From Sideroxydans lithotrophicus ES-1 (GTDB lineage: Bacteria > Pseudomonadota > Gammaproteobacteria > Burkholderiales > Gallionellaceae), in the NCBI RefSeq assembly GCF_000025705.1, contig NC_013959.1:2302001-2366000 (forward strand): a stretch of 64,000 nucleotides of DNA, read 5' to 3'. Of the stretch, positions 44,436 to 53,305 are shown one piece after another. Every line of letters starts with the position of its first letter. Position 1 is the stretch's first letter. The translations under genes were made by a program, and so were the position numbers. Below the pieces are notes generated by a model. That model had not been told where the DNA came from, did not search any database, and worked only from the letters and a program-made list of their open reading frames with translations.

Positions 44436-45145
44436 TGAGCACATCTGCAACCACGATCAGCAAAGAATTGCGCGCACTGGCTTCACCCGAGATTGCGTGC
44501 AAGCAACAACGTTATTTCAAGACCGGGCCGGGGCAATACGGCGAAGGTGACACATTCCTCGGCATCAAGGTGCCGCCATTGCGTGCGCTGGCCAAACGCC
44601 ACCGCGATGCCGGCCTCGATGCCGTCTCCAAATTGCTGGATTCTCGTTACCACGAAGAGCGCCTGCTCGCCCTGTTACTGTTGATGCAACACTATCAACG
44701 CAGCGACGATGAGAGCCGGACAGCCGCGTATGAACTCTATCTGGGCAAAACTCCCCGCATCAACAACTGGGACCTGGTGGATGTCAGTGCACCGCACATC
44801 GTGGGCCGTCATCTGCAGGAGCGCCCGCGCAAGATCCTGCACCAGCTGGCACGCTCGCCCTCGCTGTGGGAAAAGCGCATCGCAATCATTTCCACGTTGT
44901 GCTTCATCCGCCATAACGATTTCGGCGACACGCTGCGAATCGCCGAAACGCTGCTGCATGACGAGCATGACCTGATGCACAAGGCCGTTGGCTGGATGCT
45001 GCGCGAAGTGGGCAAGCGCGATCTGGCTGCCGAAGAAGATTTCCTGGAACGACATTACCGCGACATGCCGCGCACCATGCTGCGCTACGCCATTGAACGC
45101 TTCTCCGAGGCCAAACGCCAAAATTACCTGTCAGGAAAAATATAG
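44435..45145 (+). CDS. DNA alkylation repair protein, AlkD-like
   Basis: 236 residues, ATG 44435. HEAT-like repeats with FFKTGPGQYGEGD-type start (YFKTGPGQYGEGDTFLGIKVPPLRAL), INNWDLVDVSAPHIVG and LMHKAVGWMLREVGKRD, the DNA-contact signatures of AlkD (DNA glycosylase for N3/N7-alkylpurines). Translationally coupled to the HerA-like ATPase, which could hint at a DNA-repair role for the pair; inference. Confidence 0.88.
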   Translation: MSTSATTISKELRALASPEIACKQQRYFKTGPGQYGEGDTFLGIKVPPLRALAKRHRDAGLDAVSKLLDSRYHEERLLALLLLMQHYQRSDDESRTAAYELYLGKTPRINNWDLVDVSAPHIVGRHLQERPRKILHQLARSPSLWEKRIAIISTLCFIRHNDFGDTLRIAETLLHDEHDLMHKAVGWMLREVGKRDLAAEEDFLERHYRDMPRTMLRYAIERFSEAKRQNYLSGKI

Positions 45146-45173
45146 GGCCCATGCAGCCAGTCTGCATTTTTCC

Positions 45174-45587
45174 TCACTCAGTCACTCTCCCCCGCAACGA
45201 CTTGGTTTCACCGCGCCTGGTCTTGCTTTCCAATCGCTTCTTCTGCGAACTGCGGCTCGGCTTGGTGGCCACGCGCGGCTTCGGCTTGACCGCGATCGAC
45301 ATCAGCAGGGATTTCAGTCGCCGCAATGCCTCGTTGCGGTTCTGTTCCTGATTGCGGAATTCCTGCGCCTTGATGACAACCACGCCGTCCCTGGTGATGC
45401 GCTGGTCGCTGAGTTGCAACAGCCGTTCCTTGAATTCCGGCGGCAGGGATGAAGCAGCGATGTCGAAGCGCAGATGTACCGCACTCGACACCTTGTTCAC
45501 GTTCTGCCCGCCCGCGCCCTGCGCGCGCACGGCAGTCAGTTCGATCTCGCGTTCCGGGATGACGACGTTGTGGACGATGTACAACAC
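45174..45587 (-). CDS. arfB: ribosome-rescue peptidyl-tRNA hydrolase ArfB
   Basis: 137 residues from GTG 45587 (TTG 45584 also possible). Release-factor catalytic loop A25-G26-G27-Q28-N-V-N-K, then a basic tail (VKPKPRVATKPSRSSQKKRLESKTRR) that enters the mRNA channel of stalled ribosomes. ArfB hydrolyses peptidyl-tRNA on ribosomes stuck without a stop codon. It lies 3 bp after the S4 gene, which overlaps prfC, forming a translation termination and rescue operon. Confidence 0.93.
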   Translation of the reverse strand: MLYIVHNVVIPEREIELTAVRAQGAGGQNVNKVSSAVHLRFDIAASSLPPEFKERLLQLSDQRITRDGVVVIKAQEFRNQEQNRNEALRRLKSLLMSIAVKPKPRVATKPSRSSQKKRLESKTRRGETKSLRGRVTE

Positions 45588-45590
45588 GAT

Positions 45591-45809
45591 TCAGGCAAGC
45601 ACGCGGATCTGCACATCACCGGCACTCACCACCTGTCCGGCGCGTATCTTTGCGGTCTTGCGCAATTCCACTTGGCCATCGACTGAAACCACGCCTTCCG
45701 CCACCAGCGCCTTGCCGGCACCGCCGCTGTCGCAGACTCCGCTGAGTTTGAGCAGGTTGCACAGCTCGATGAATTCGCCGCGCAGATGGAATTCCAGTTG
45801 TTGGATCAC
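45591..45809 (-). CDS. small S4-domain RNA-binding protein (YbcJ-like)
   Basis: 72 residues from GTG 45809, overlapping the prfC stop (GTGA). S4 fold: [49 protein letters not shown]. Such stand-alone S4 proteins bind structured RNA, possibly rRNA or ribosome-associated RNA. Placement between prfC and arfB suggests a job on the ribosome. Confidence 0.88.
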   Translation of the reverse strand: MIQQLEFHLRGEFIELCNLLKLSGVCDSGGAGKALVAEGVVSVDGQVELRKTAKIRAGQVVSAGDVQIRVLA

Positions 45810-47446
45810 AACTTCACCGCGTGTTCGCGGGTGGTATGGAACACCACTTTGGGCCAGCGCTCCTGCGTCAGGTTGAGGTTCACCTTGTTCGGTGCGAGAT
45901 AAGCCAGGTTGCCAGCCGCATCGATGGCGAGGTTATGCGACAGCGCCCTCTGGAAGTCGGCAAAGATCTTTGCATCGTCACAGGTCACCCAGCGCGCGGT
46001 GTTCACCGCGGAGCCCTCGAACATCGCGTCCACGCCGTATTCACCCGCCAGGCGGCTCGCCACCACGTCGAACTGCAGCATGCCGACCGCACCGAGGATG
46101 AGGTCGCCGCCGTCCGCCGGCTTGAACACCTGCACCGCGCCCTCTTCGCCCAGCTGCTGCAGGCCCTTGTGCAACTGCTTAACCTTGAGCGGATTGCGGA
46201 TGCGCACGGTCTGGAAATGATCCGGCGCGAAATACGGGATGCCGGTGTACTGCAATGCCTCGCCTTCGGAGAAGGTGTCGCCGATCTGCATGTTGCCGTG
46301 GTTGGGCAGGCCGATGATGTCACCGGCGAATGCCTCTTCCACCAGCTCGCGGCTGGACGCCATGAAGGTCACCACGCTGGACACGCGTATCTCCTTGCCG
46401 ATGCGCAGGTGCTTCATCTTCATGCCGCGCTCGAAGTGGCCGGAACACACGCGCAGGAAGGCGATGCGGTCGCGGTGGTTGGCGTCCATGTTGGCCTGGA
46501 TCTTGAACACGAAGCCGGAAAATTTCGGCTCGGTCGGACTCACCGCGCGCACCGTGGCATCGCGCTCACGCGGCGCGGGTGCCCACTCCAGCAGCGCATT
46601 CAGGATCTCGCGTACGCCGAAGTTGTTGATGGCGGAACCGAAGAACACCGGTGTCTGCTTGCCGGCGAGGAATGCTTGCAGATCGAACGGATGCGAAGCA
46701 CCGTGCACCAACTCCACCTCCATCTTCAGCTGTTCGATCTCCAGCGGGAAGCGCTCGGCCAGTATGGGATTGGCTATGCCCTTGATGACTTCCACCTCGC
46801 CGTCGGCGCGCTCTTCGCCCGGTGTGAACAGCAAAATCTCGTCGCGCAACAGGTGGTACACGCCGCGGAAGGTCTTGCCCATGCCCAGCGGCCAGGTGAC
46901 CGGCGCGCACTGGATCTTCAGCACCGATTCCACCTCGTCCAGCAGCTCCAGCGGATCGCGCACCTCGCGGTCCATCTTGTTCATGAAGGTGAGGATGGGC
47001 GTGTCACGCATGCGGCACACGTCCAGCAGCTTGATGGTCTGCGCTTCCACGCCCTTGGCCGCGTCGATCACCATCAGTGCCGAGTCCACGGCAGTGAGCA
47101 CGCGGTAGGTATCTTCGGAGAAGTCCTGGTGGCCGGGCGTATCGAGCAGGTTCACCACATGATCGCGGTATTCGAACTGCATCACCGAGCTGGCGACCGA
47201 GATGCCGCGCTGCTTTTCGATCTCAAGAAAGTCCGAGGTCGCATGGCGCCCGCTCTTGCGCGCCTTCACCGCGCCAGCCAACTGGATCGCGCCGGAGAAC
47301 AGCAGCAGTTTTTCGGTGAGCGTGGTCTTGCCCGCGTCGGGGTGGGAGATGATGCCGAAAGTGCGGCGACGCGCCACTTCGCGTGCGATCAGGTCGCGCG
47401 AGACGGCCGCGGGTTCCTTGATGGTTTGTTCGATATCGCCGGACAT
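45806..47446 (-). CDS. prfC: peptide chain release factor 3
   Basis: 546 residues from ATG 47446. GTPase motifs [30 protein letters not shown] and NKMDRE; the RF3-specific start [16 protein letters not shown] and the domain-III region [18 protein letters not shown] are present. RF3 recycles RF1/RF2 after peptide release. First gene of prfC-S4-arfB. Confidence 0.96.
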   Translation of the reverse strand: MSGDIEQTIKEPAAVSRDLIAREVARRRTFGIISHPDAGKTTLTEKLLLFSGAIQLAGAVKARKSGRHATSDFLEIEKQRGISVASSVMQFEYRDHVVNLLDTPGHQDFSEDTYRVLTAVDSALMVIDAAKGVEAQTIKLLDVCRMRDTPILTFMNKMDREVRDPLELLDEVESVLKIQCAPVTWPLGMGKTFRGVYHLLRDEILLFTPGEERADGEVEVIKGIANPILAERFPLEIEQLKMEVELVHGASHPFDLQAFLAGKQTPVFFGSAINNFGVREILNALLEWAPAPRERDATVRAVSPTEPKFSGFVFKIQANMDANHRDRIAFLRVCSGHFERGMKMKHLRIGKEIRVSSVVTFMASSRELVEEAFAGDIIGLPNHGNMQIGDTFSEGEALQYTGIPYFAPDHFQTVRIRNPLKVKQLHKGLQQLGEEGAVQVFKPADGGDLILGAVGMLQFDVVASRLAGEYGVDAMFEGSAVNTARWVTCDDAKIFADFQRALSHNLAIDAAGNLAYLAPNKVNLNLTQERWPKVVFHTTREHAVKL

Positions 47447-47611
47447 GGTGCTTGCCTGTGAAAAAGTGCGCAAGTCTAAAGGCTTAGCGAGGGAATGTCT
47501 AACTTCGGGATATAACGAATCCCTCTTTCAGCGCTCAAATCTGCGCGCAAATAGCTGAATCGGTCGCATTCCCAACATGCCCACCCATAAAAGTCACATA
47601 GACTGTGGGTG

Positions 47612-47648
47612 TTTTGCCGATCTCAGGCGAATAAGCCTACCGGCAAAA
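47612..47648. promoter_or_regulatory. nested stem-loop upstream of the SBP/GGDEF-EAL operon
   Basis: Outer stem TTTTGCCG (47612-47619) with CGGCAAAA (47641-47648); inner stem AGGC/GCCT. Could be a leader structure or a terminator remnant. It lacks the GGCAAAC core of c-di-GMP-I riboswitches. Confidence 0.4.
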
Positions 47649-47720
47649 TGTTAATATCATGTCAAAGCGACTTCGGGTATTTGCGGTGCTTGCCGGGTTC
47701 CCGTCGATCGACATATGCGA

Positions 47721-47737
47721 AGGTAAATTTATTACCT
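47721..47737. promoter_or_regulatory. inverted repeat AGGTAA-N5-TTACCT
   Basis: 6-bp perfect arms 20 bases before the solute-binding protein start codon; possible operator. Confidence 0.4.
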
Positions 47738-47757
47738 CATACATCAGGAGAGAGATT

Positions 47758-48558
47758 ATGCGCACCACTCACGCGCTGGCGATGCTTTTCGTCGCCTGCA
47801 CGATATCGCCGCACACTTTTGCCCAAGACACCCTGCCCGGCCACCTTGATCGAATCAGGTCTGCCAAAGCAGTCCGCGTGTGCATCTGGCCCGATTACTA
47901 CAGCATCACCTATCGCAATCCGAAGACACAGCAGCTTTCCGGCATCGATGTCGACATGGCCAATGAACTCGGCAAAGACCTTGGGGTCGCGGTCAAGTTC
48001 GTCGACAGCTCCTTCGCCAAGCTGATCGACGATGTCACTCAGGATCGTTGCGACGTCGCCATGTTCGCCATCGGCATCACCCCTTCCCGCGCGGAGAAAC
48101 TGCGCTTCACTCGCCCCCATCTCGCCAGCGACATCTACGCGATCACCACCAAGTCCAACCGCCGGATCAAAACCTGGGACGATATCGACAAACCCGGGTC
48201 AGTCGTGGCGGTTGCCAAAGGAACCTTGCATGAACCCGTGATGAAGGAAATGCTCAAGGCTGCGAAGTTGATCGTTCTCGACACCCCCTTTGCTCGCGAA
48301 CAGGAAGTCGAATCCGGCCGCGCCGATGTCTTCATGACCGACTACCCATACAGCCAGCGTTTCCTGGCCAATGCCGACTGGGCGCGCCTGGTTTCGCCGC
48401 CCGGCACTTATCACGTCACGCCTTATGCCTATGCCGTGAAACCCGGCGACGACGCATGGTTTGATCGAGTCGACAGGTTCGTAAGCGATATCAAACGCGA
48501 TGGTCGGCTGATGAGATCGGCAAGGCAATACAAACTCGTTCCTATCGTCGTCCCATGA
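47758..48558 (+). CDS. periplasmic solute-binding protein, amino-acid type (SBP_bac_3)
   Basis: 266 residues, ATG 47758 with AGGAGA upstream. Signal peptide ending PHTFA-Q. Fold signatures: VCIWPDYYSITYRNPKTQQLSGIDVDMANELGKDLG, CDVAMFAIGITPSRAEKLRFTRPH and the hinge VVAVAKGT. No transporter genes follow; instead its stop overlaps the ATG of a GGDEF-EAL protein by 4 bp. So it is probably a ligand receptor that signals to that protein rather than an importer subunit. Confidence 0.88.
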   Translation: MRTTHALAMLFVACTISPHTFAQDTLPGHLDRIRSAKAVRVCIWPDYYSITYRNPKTQQLSGIDVDMANELGKDLGVAVKFVDSSFAKLIDDVTQDRCDVAMFAIGITPSRAEKLRFTRPHLASDIYAITTKSNRRIKTWDDIDKPGSVVAVAKGTLHEPVMKEMLKAAKLIVLDTPFAREQEVESGRADVFMTDYPYSQRFLANADWARLVSPPGTYHVTPYAYAVKPGDDAWFDRVDRFVSDIKRDGRLMRSARQYKLVPIVVP

Positions 48559-51500
48559 ACCTGCGCGCGCTTCGGCCCCGCCACGCCCTCCTTGCCGCAT
48601 TGGCGCTCTTTGTGTGCGCCATGTTCAGCTTCACCGGATACACATTATGGCGGCTGCATGCTACCGCCATATTCAATGGCCTCGAAATCTCCGAGATGCA
48701 CACGCGCAGTTTCGAGGACTTCCTGACACAAAGCCTGCGCGTCACCGAGCTGTCCGCCACCCAGATCGTGCCGCAGGATATCGATGTACGCGATCTTCGT
48801 CATATCGAGGCCGGCCTGGTCAATAAGTTGCAGCATGCGCCATATCTTCGTTCGATTTCGCTGCTGGACAAGCATGGACATATCGTTGCGAGCACCGACC
48901 GCGCCAACATCGGTGTACTGGTGGATGCTTCGAGTTATCTGCCTCCCGCAGCCGCAGATCAGGAGATCCTGCGCATCGGGCAGCCCTGGTCGGGTCGCGA
49001 TTTCGGCGATGGCCGTGCATCCACCCCCGCGGAGCCGGTCGGCGCCGAAGCCCTTAACTTCATTCCCATCACTCGCACGCTGATGCTCGGCAAGAATGAC
49101 GTGACACTGCTGTTCGCCCTCAATCCGGATTATTTCATCAACCATATTCTGCTGACACTTCCCGTCGATGCCGGCACTGTCGAGGTGATGCGTTACGACG
49201 GCTTGCTGCTGATGGACACCGATGTCAAAGCACGTCCCGGCACTTTGCACGCCAAGGCAGTACATGACTTGCGACTGTCCGAAATCGAGTCCGGCAGGTT
49301 CCAGCAGGATCTTGGCGATGGCCGCGGCGAACTTACCGCCTTCCGTGCATCACGCCTCTATCCATTTGCCGTCCTCACTCACATCGATCGAACCCGCGCA
49401 CTGCAAAAATGGCAGGCGGAGGCCAAGACCCTGCTCGCCGTGGTGATCCCGGTCTTGCTGGCGATCAGCTTGTTGGCTATGGCGTTCTATCGACGGCTGG
49501 CGCAAAACGAAGCACAGCGCAGGGAAGCGGAACGCCTGCAGCGTATCAATGCCACAGTCTTCGATTCCAGCGCGGAAGCCATCATCATCACCGACCTGAA
49601 TGCCAACATCATCTCGGTCAATCCCGCCTTCACCCAAATCACCGGTTACAGCCCGGAAGACGTCCTGGGAAAGAATCCCCGCATCCTGTCCTCGGGCCAG
49701 CAAAGCAAGGGTTTCTACCGGGAGTTGTGGGAGGCACTGCTCCGTGACAATTTCTGGCAAGGGGAACTGGTGAACCGCCACAAGAATGGCAGCCTCTACA
49801 ACATCCACCTGTCGATCTCTGCATCCCGTGACGGAACAGGACAGTTGCAGCACTTCATCGGCGTGACGACAGATATCACCGAACGCAAACAGCATGAAAG
49901 CGAACTGAGGATGGAGAGCGAGAAGAACATGGTTCTTTTGCGCAATGCCAGCGACGGCATCCACATCCTGGATCCCGATGGCAACATCATCGAAGCAAGC
50001 GATTCGTTCTGCTCGATGCTGGGCTACCAGCGCAATGAGATGCTCGGGATGAACGTCTGCCAATGGGATGCGGATTTTAGCGACCCCAGAATCGTGAAAC
50101 TGTTCAGGGACCAGTTCACCAATAAAGGCAGGACCCAGTTCGAGACCCGGCACCGCCGCAAGGATGGCACCGTCATCGATGTCGAGATCAGCGGTTATCC
50201 GCTCCAGTTGCACGGCAAGCCCGCCCTGTTCAATTCCTCGCGCGATATCACGGAACGCAAGAAGATCGAGGTCGAGATCCAGATCGCAGCCACCGCCTTC
50301 GAGGCGCAGGAAGGCATGCTGATCACCGATGCCGATCGCAACATCCTCAGGGTCAATCGTGCCTTCACCGACATCACCGGATACTCTGCCGAAGAAGTCA
50401 TCGGCAAGAATCCGCGCATACTCAGTTCCGGCCTGCACGACTCGCATTTCTACGCGGCCATGTGGAATACGCTCGTTGCCACCGGTGCATGGAAAGGCGA
50501 GATATGGAACAAGCGCAAGAATGGCGAGGTCTACCCGGAGCGGCTCGCCATCACCGCGGTAAAAGATGCACGGGGAGTCGTCATCAATTATGTCGCTTCG
50601 CTTTCCGACATCACACTGCACAAGGCGGCAGAGGACGAGATCAGAAGCCTGGCATTCTTCGACCCGCTCACCGGGCTGCCCAACCGGCGGCTATTGATGG
50701 ATCGGCTCCAGCAAGCACTGGTTGCCAGCTCGCGCAGCGGCAAGGCCGGGGCCCTGTTGTTCCTCGATCTGGACAATTTCAAGAATCTCAATGACACGCT
50801 TGGACATGACATCGGAGATTTGCTGCTGCAGCAAGTGGCTCAGCGTTTGAAAAATTGCGTGCGTGAAGGTGACACTGTCGCGCGCATAGGCGGGGACGAA
50901 TTCGTCGTCATGCTGGAAGACTTGAGCGCCGAGTCCATCGAGGCGGCATCGCAAACGGAAGCCGTCGGCTGGAAGATAATCTCTACGCTCAACAAACCTT
51001 ATCATCTTGAAAAGTTCGAAGTCCACAGCACACCGAGTATCGGCGCCACCCTGTTCGACAGCCGCCCGCAGATAATCGACGACCTGTTCAAACAGGCGGA
51101 TATCGCCATGTACCAGGCCAAAAAAGCCGGTCGCAACACCATGCGTTTCTTCGATCCGCAGATGCAGGACACGCTCAATACCAGGACGGCTCTCGAAGCT
51201 GACTTGCGCAAGTCGATCGAGCGCAGGGAATTCAATCTCTTCTACCAGATCCAGGTCGATGAGATGAATCGTCCTGTAGGTGCTGAAGCCCTGATCCGCT
51301 GGATACACCCGAAACGCGGAATGGTGTCACCTGCCGAATTCATCCCGCTGGCCGAAGAAACGGATCTGATCCTGAACATTGGCCTATGGGTACTGCAGGA
51401 GGCCTGTGCCCAATTGAAGACATGGCAGAACAACCCCCTCACGCGGAATCTCGTACTAGCTGTCAATGTGAGCGCAAAGCAATTCCGTCAATCAGATTTC

Positions 51501-51962
51501 GCAACCCAGGTTCGGGTCTTTGTGGAAAAGTATGCAATCGATCCATCAAAGCTCAAGCTCGAACTGACCGAAAGCATGTTGCAGGAAAACATTGAGGATA
51601 CGATCCTGATCATGAACGCCCTGAAAGAGATCGGCGTCCAGTTCTCCCTCGACGACTTCGGCACCGGCTATTCGTCCCTGCAATACATCAAGAAATTGCC
51701 GCTCAACCAGCTCAAGATCGATCAATCCTTTGTGCATGACCTTGATTTCGACAGGGACGACAAAGCCATCGTGAGAGCCATCATTGCCATGGCGAAAAGC
51801 CTGCAACTGGACGTTATCGCCGAAGGAGTGGAAACCCAGGAACAACGGCAACTGCTGCTGAACAAAGGCTGTACGCATTTTCAGGGATACCTTTTCAGCA
51901 AGCCGTTACCGATCAGGGAGTTCGATGCTTTGCTGGAACGCGCTATCGAACTCCATGCTTGA
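48555..51962 (+). CDS. membrane sensor with three PAS domains, GGDEF and EAL
   Basis: 1135 residues, ATG 48555 overlapping the previous stop. TM helix ~10-32, periplasmic region ~33-290, TM helix ~293-312, then PAS domains at ~333-445, ~458-570 and ~578-690. GGDEF motif intact at 779-783 (GGDEF) with an RxxD inhibitory site at 770-773, and EAL intact at 911-913 with DDFGTGYSS and AEGVET. So both cyclase and phosphodiesterase are possible. The partner periplasmic binding protein likely supplies the extracellular signal. Followed by a hairpin at 51967-51989. Confidence 0.93.
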   Translation: MNLRALRPRHALLAALALFVCAMFSFTGYTLWRLHATAIFNGLEISEMHTRSFEDFLTQSLRVTELSATQIVPQDIDVRDLRHIEAGLVNKLQHAPYLRSISLLDKHGHIVASTDRANIGVLVDASSYLPPAAADQEILRIGQPWSGRDFGDGRASTPAEPVGAEALNFIPITRTLMLGKNDVTLLFALNPDYFINHILLTLPVDAGTVEVMRYDGLLLMDTDVKARPGTLHAKAVHDLRLSEIESGRFQQDLGDGRGELTAFRASRLYPFAVLTHIDRTRALQKWQAEAKTLLAVVIPVLLAISLLAMAFYRRLAQNEAQRREAERLQRINATVFDSSAEAIIITDLNANIISVNPAFTQITGYSPEDVLGKNPRILSSGQQSKGFYRELWEALLRDNFWQGELVNRHKNGSLYNIHLSISASRDGTGQLQHFIGVTTDITERKQHESELRMESEKNMVLLRNASDGIHILDPDGNIIEASDSFCSMLGYQRNEMLGMNVCQWDADFSDPRIVKLFRDQFTNKGRTQFETRHRRKDGTVIDVEISGYPLQLHGKPALFNSSRDITERKKIEVEIQIAATAFEAQEGMLITDADRNILRVNRAFTDITGYSAEEVIGKNPRILSSGLHDSHFYAAMWNTLVATGAWKGEIWNKRKNGEVYPERLAITAVKDARGVVINYVASLSDITLHKAAEDEIRSLAFFDPLTGLPNRRLLMDRLQQALVASSRSGKAGALLFLDLDNFKNLNDTLGHDIGDLLLQQVAQRLKNCVREGDTVARIGGDEFVVMLEDLSAESIEAASQTEAVGWKIISTLNKPYHLEKFEVHSTPSIGATLFDSRPQIIDDLFKQADIAMYQAKKAGRNTMRFFDPQMQDTLNTRTALEADLRKSIERREFNLFYQIQVDEMNRPVGAEALIRWIHPKRGMVSPAEFIPLAEETDLILNIGLWVLQEACAQLKTWQNNPLTRNLVLAVNVSAKQFRQSDFATQVRVFVEKYAIDPSKLKLELTESMLQENIEDTILIMNALKEIGVQFSLDDFGTGYSSLQYIKKLPLNQLKIDQSFVHDLDFDRDDKAIVRAIIAMAKSLQLDVIAEGVETQEQRQLLLNKGCTHFQGYLFSKPLPIREFDALLERAIELHA

Positions 51963-51966
51963 CCCG

Positions 51967-51989
51967 GATGCGAGACTCTAGCTCGCATC
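51967..51989 (+). terminator. weak terminator-like hairpin
   Basis: GATGCGAG (51967-51974) pairs with CTCGCATC (51982-51989), 7-base loop; only a short GTTTT follows after eight bases. Confidence 0.4.
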
Positions 51990-52047
51990 AACGGAAGTTT
52001 TCCCCAAGCCCCCTGCTTCATAACCATTTCCCCATCAGCGGCATTTC

Positions 52048-52077
52048 TTGACAAGTCACATTCCGCAAGAGTAATTT
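52048..52077 (+). promoter_or_regulatory. candidate promoter of the ArsR-type gene cluster
   Basis: Perfect -35 TTGACA at 52048-52053; the -10 is weak (TAATTT at 52072-52077, 18-bp spacer). The inverted repeat below begins within it. Confidence 0.5.
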
Positions 52078-52104
52078 ACCATTCGGTTAATTAAAGAATG
52101 GTAA
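52076..52104. promoter_or_regulatory. inverted repeat, ArsR-type operator candidate
   Basis: TTACCATTC (52076-52084) and GAATGGTAA (52096-52104), perfect 9-bp arms, 11-bp AT-rich spacer, ending 4 bases before the ATG of the ArsR-type gene. Autoregulation is likely. Confidence 0.7.
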
Positions 52105-52108
52105 GAAT

Positions 52109-52486
52109 ATGCCCGCCGATCACCTCAGCGCCACCTTCGCAGCTCTTGCCGACCCCACGCGCCGCGCCATCCTTGCGCGCCTCGCCCTGGGCGAGACATC
52201 GGTTGCCGAACTGGCCAAGCCGTTCTCGATCAGCCCGCCGGCGGTGACCAAGCATCTCAAGGTATTGCAGCGTGCCGGACTCATCACGCAAGGCCGTCAG
52301 GCGCAATGGCGTCCCTGCAAGCTGGAAGCCGCACCATTGCAGGAGGCTGCCGGATTCATCGAGCAATACCGCCAGTTCTGGGAACAGAGGTTCGATCGCC
52401 TTGACAGCTATCTGCAGGAACTGCAAGCCGCCGAAATATCCAAAAAGGAGAAGAAGAATGGACGCACAGGCAAAAAGCCTAAATAG
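52109..52486 (+). CDS. ArsR-type winged-helix regulator (SRPBCC-associated)
   Basis: 125 residues, ATG 52109. Winged HTH: FAALADPTRRAILARLALGETSVAELAKPFSISPPAVTKHLKVLQRAGLI. No CVC or other metal-binding cysteines, so it is not a classic metal sensor. It belongs to the ArsR-like group usually paired with an AHSA1/SRPBCC gene. The C-terminal part WEQRFDRLDSYLQELQ is probably the dimer helix. It overlaps the following SRPBCC gene by 29 bp. Probably represses the cluster through the repeat in front of it. Confidence 0.88.
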   Translation: MPADHLSATFAALADPTRRAILARLALGETSVAELAKPFSISPPAVTKHLKVLQRAGLITQGRQAQWRPCKLEAAPLQEAAGFIEQYRQFWEQRFDRLDSYLQELQAAEISKKEKKNGRTGKKPK

Positions 52487-52940
52487 CACTGCCGACCGCG
52501 AGATCGTCATCGAACGCGTCTTCGACGCGCCACGCACACTGGTATGGGAAGCATGGACCAATCCCGAACACGTGGCAAAGTGGTGGGGACCAAACGGTTT
52601 CAGCACGACCATCAAGAAGATGGATTTCCGCGTAGGTGGCGCATGGAAACTCACCATGCATGGCCCCGACGGCACCGATTACCCCAACAGCAGCGTGTTC
52701 CGCGAGATCGTCGCACCGGAGCGCATCGTGTTTTCTCACGGCGGCGGACGCGAAGGCGGACCCGGTGCCCACTTCCTGTCGACCTGGACATTCGAGGCTC
52801 TGGGCGAAAAGACCCGTGTGACCATGCACCTGCTGTTCGATACGCCCGAAGATCGCGACCTCGTCATCCGGGAATTTGGCGCCTACGAGGGCGGCAAGCA
52901 GACGCTGGCGCGGCTGGCCGATTACCTGGCAAAAGCATGA
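52458..52940 (+). CDS. SRPBCC (AHSA1) protein A
   Basis: 160 residues, ATG 52458 with AAAAGGAG upstream. REIVIERVFDAPRTLVWEAWTNPEHVAKWWGPNGF is the AHSA1 opening, followed by MDFRVGGAWKLTMHGPDG and LVIREFGAYEGGKQTLARLADYL. The Bet v1-like fold has a hydrophobic pocket for lipids or aromatic molecules; bacterial roles are mostly unknown. Classic partner of the ArsR-type regulator, with which it overlaps by 29 bp. Three more members of this superfamily follow in the same cluster. Confidence 0.88.
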   Translation: MDAQAKSLNSTADREIVIERVFDAPRTLVWEAWTNPEHVAKWWGPNGFSTTIKKMDFRVGGAWKLTMHGPDGTDYPNSSVFREIVAPERIVFSHGGGREGGPGAHFLSTWTFEALGEKTRVTMHLLFDTPEDRDLVIREFGAYEGGKQTLARLADYLAKA

Positions 52941-52987
52941 GCAGCGCAAACCAGCCATAACTAACAAGTTCGGTTACAGGAGAAGTC

Positions 52988-53305
52988 ATGACACAGTATC
53001 TGGTTGCTATTCACCACCCCGACGACTACGACCCGTCCGTCGCAGAGGACGAAGCGATGTCCCGCGATATCGACGCGCTCAACGATGAAATGAAAGCTGC
53101 CGGTGTCAGGGTTTTCGTAGGCGGCCTGCGCCCGGCAAGCAGCGCGAAGTCACTGCGGATGCAGCCTGATGGCCGGGTGCTCATCACCGAAGGACCATAT
53201 CTGGACCACCGAACCAGGCATTCGTTCCAGCCACCCGAGTCGTCCAGCCTGGACGTCAGGCGGCAAAACATTTACCTGTGCGATTTAAAAGGAGAAATGA
53301 TATGA
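52988..53305 (+). CDS. YCII/DGPF-domain protein, C-terminal part lost
   Basis: 105 residues, ATG 52988. The first ~75 residues follow the YCII/DGPF pattern (YLVAIHHPDDYDP, MKAAGVRVFVGGLRPASSAKSLR, VLITEGPYLD). After GPYLD the normal EAKE-x-x-GG-x-x-I and EVRP end is missing and the tail (HRTRHSFQPPESSSLDVRRQNIYLCDLKG) is unrelated, so a deletion or frameshift removed about half of the fold. Members occur beside SRPBCC and DHFR-like genes. It overlaps the next gene by 4 bp and may survive only as a leader for it. Confidence 0.65.
   Translation: MTQYLVAIHHPDDYDPSVAEDEAMSRDIDALNDEMKAAGVRVFVGGLRPASSAKSLRMQPDGRVLITEGPYLDHRTRHSFQPPESSSLDVRRQNIYLCDLKGEMI

Larger units (their letters stand above)
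47447..47757. other. intergenic region with structured elements
   Basis: 311 bp between divergent prfC and the solute-binding protein gene. Contains the nested stem-loop at 47612-47648 and the AGGTAA/TTACCT inverted repeat at 47721-47737, listed separately. No gene supported. Confidence 0.5.

Noticed and set aside
45821-47461. 546-codon open frame on the plus strand
   Set aside because: Exact antisense of prfC.
47612-47648. c-di-GMP-I riboswitch before the SBP/GGDEF-EAL operon
   Set aside because: No GGCAAAC/GGGACGCAAAG core; only a generic nested hairpin.
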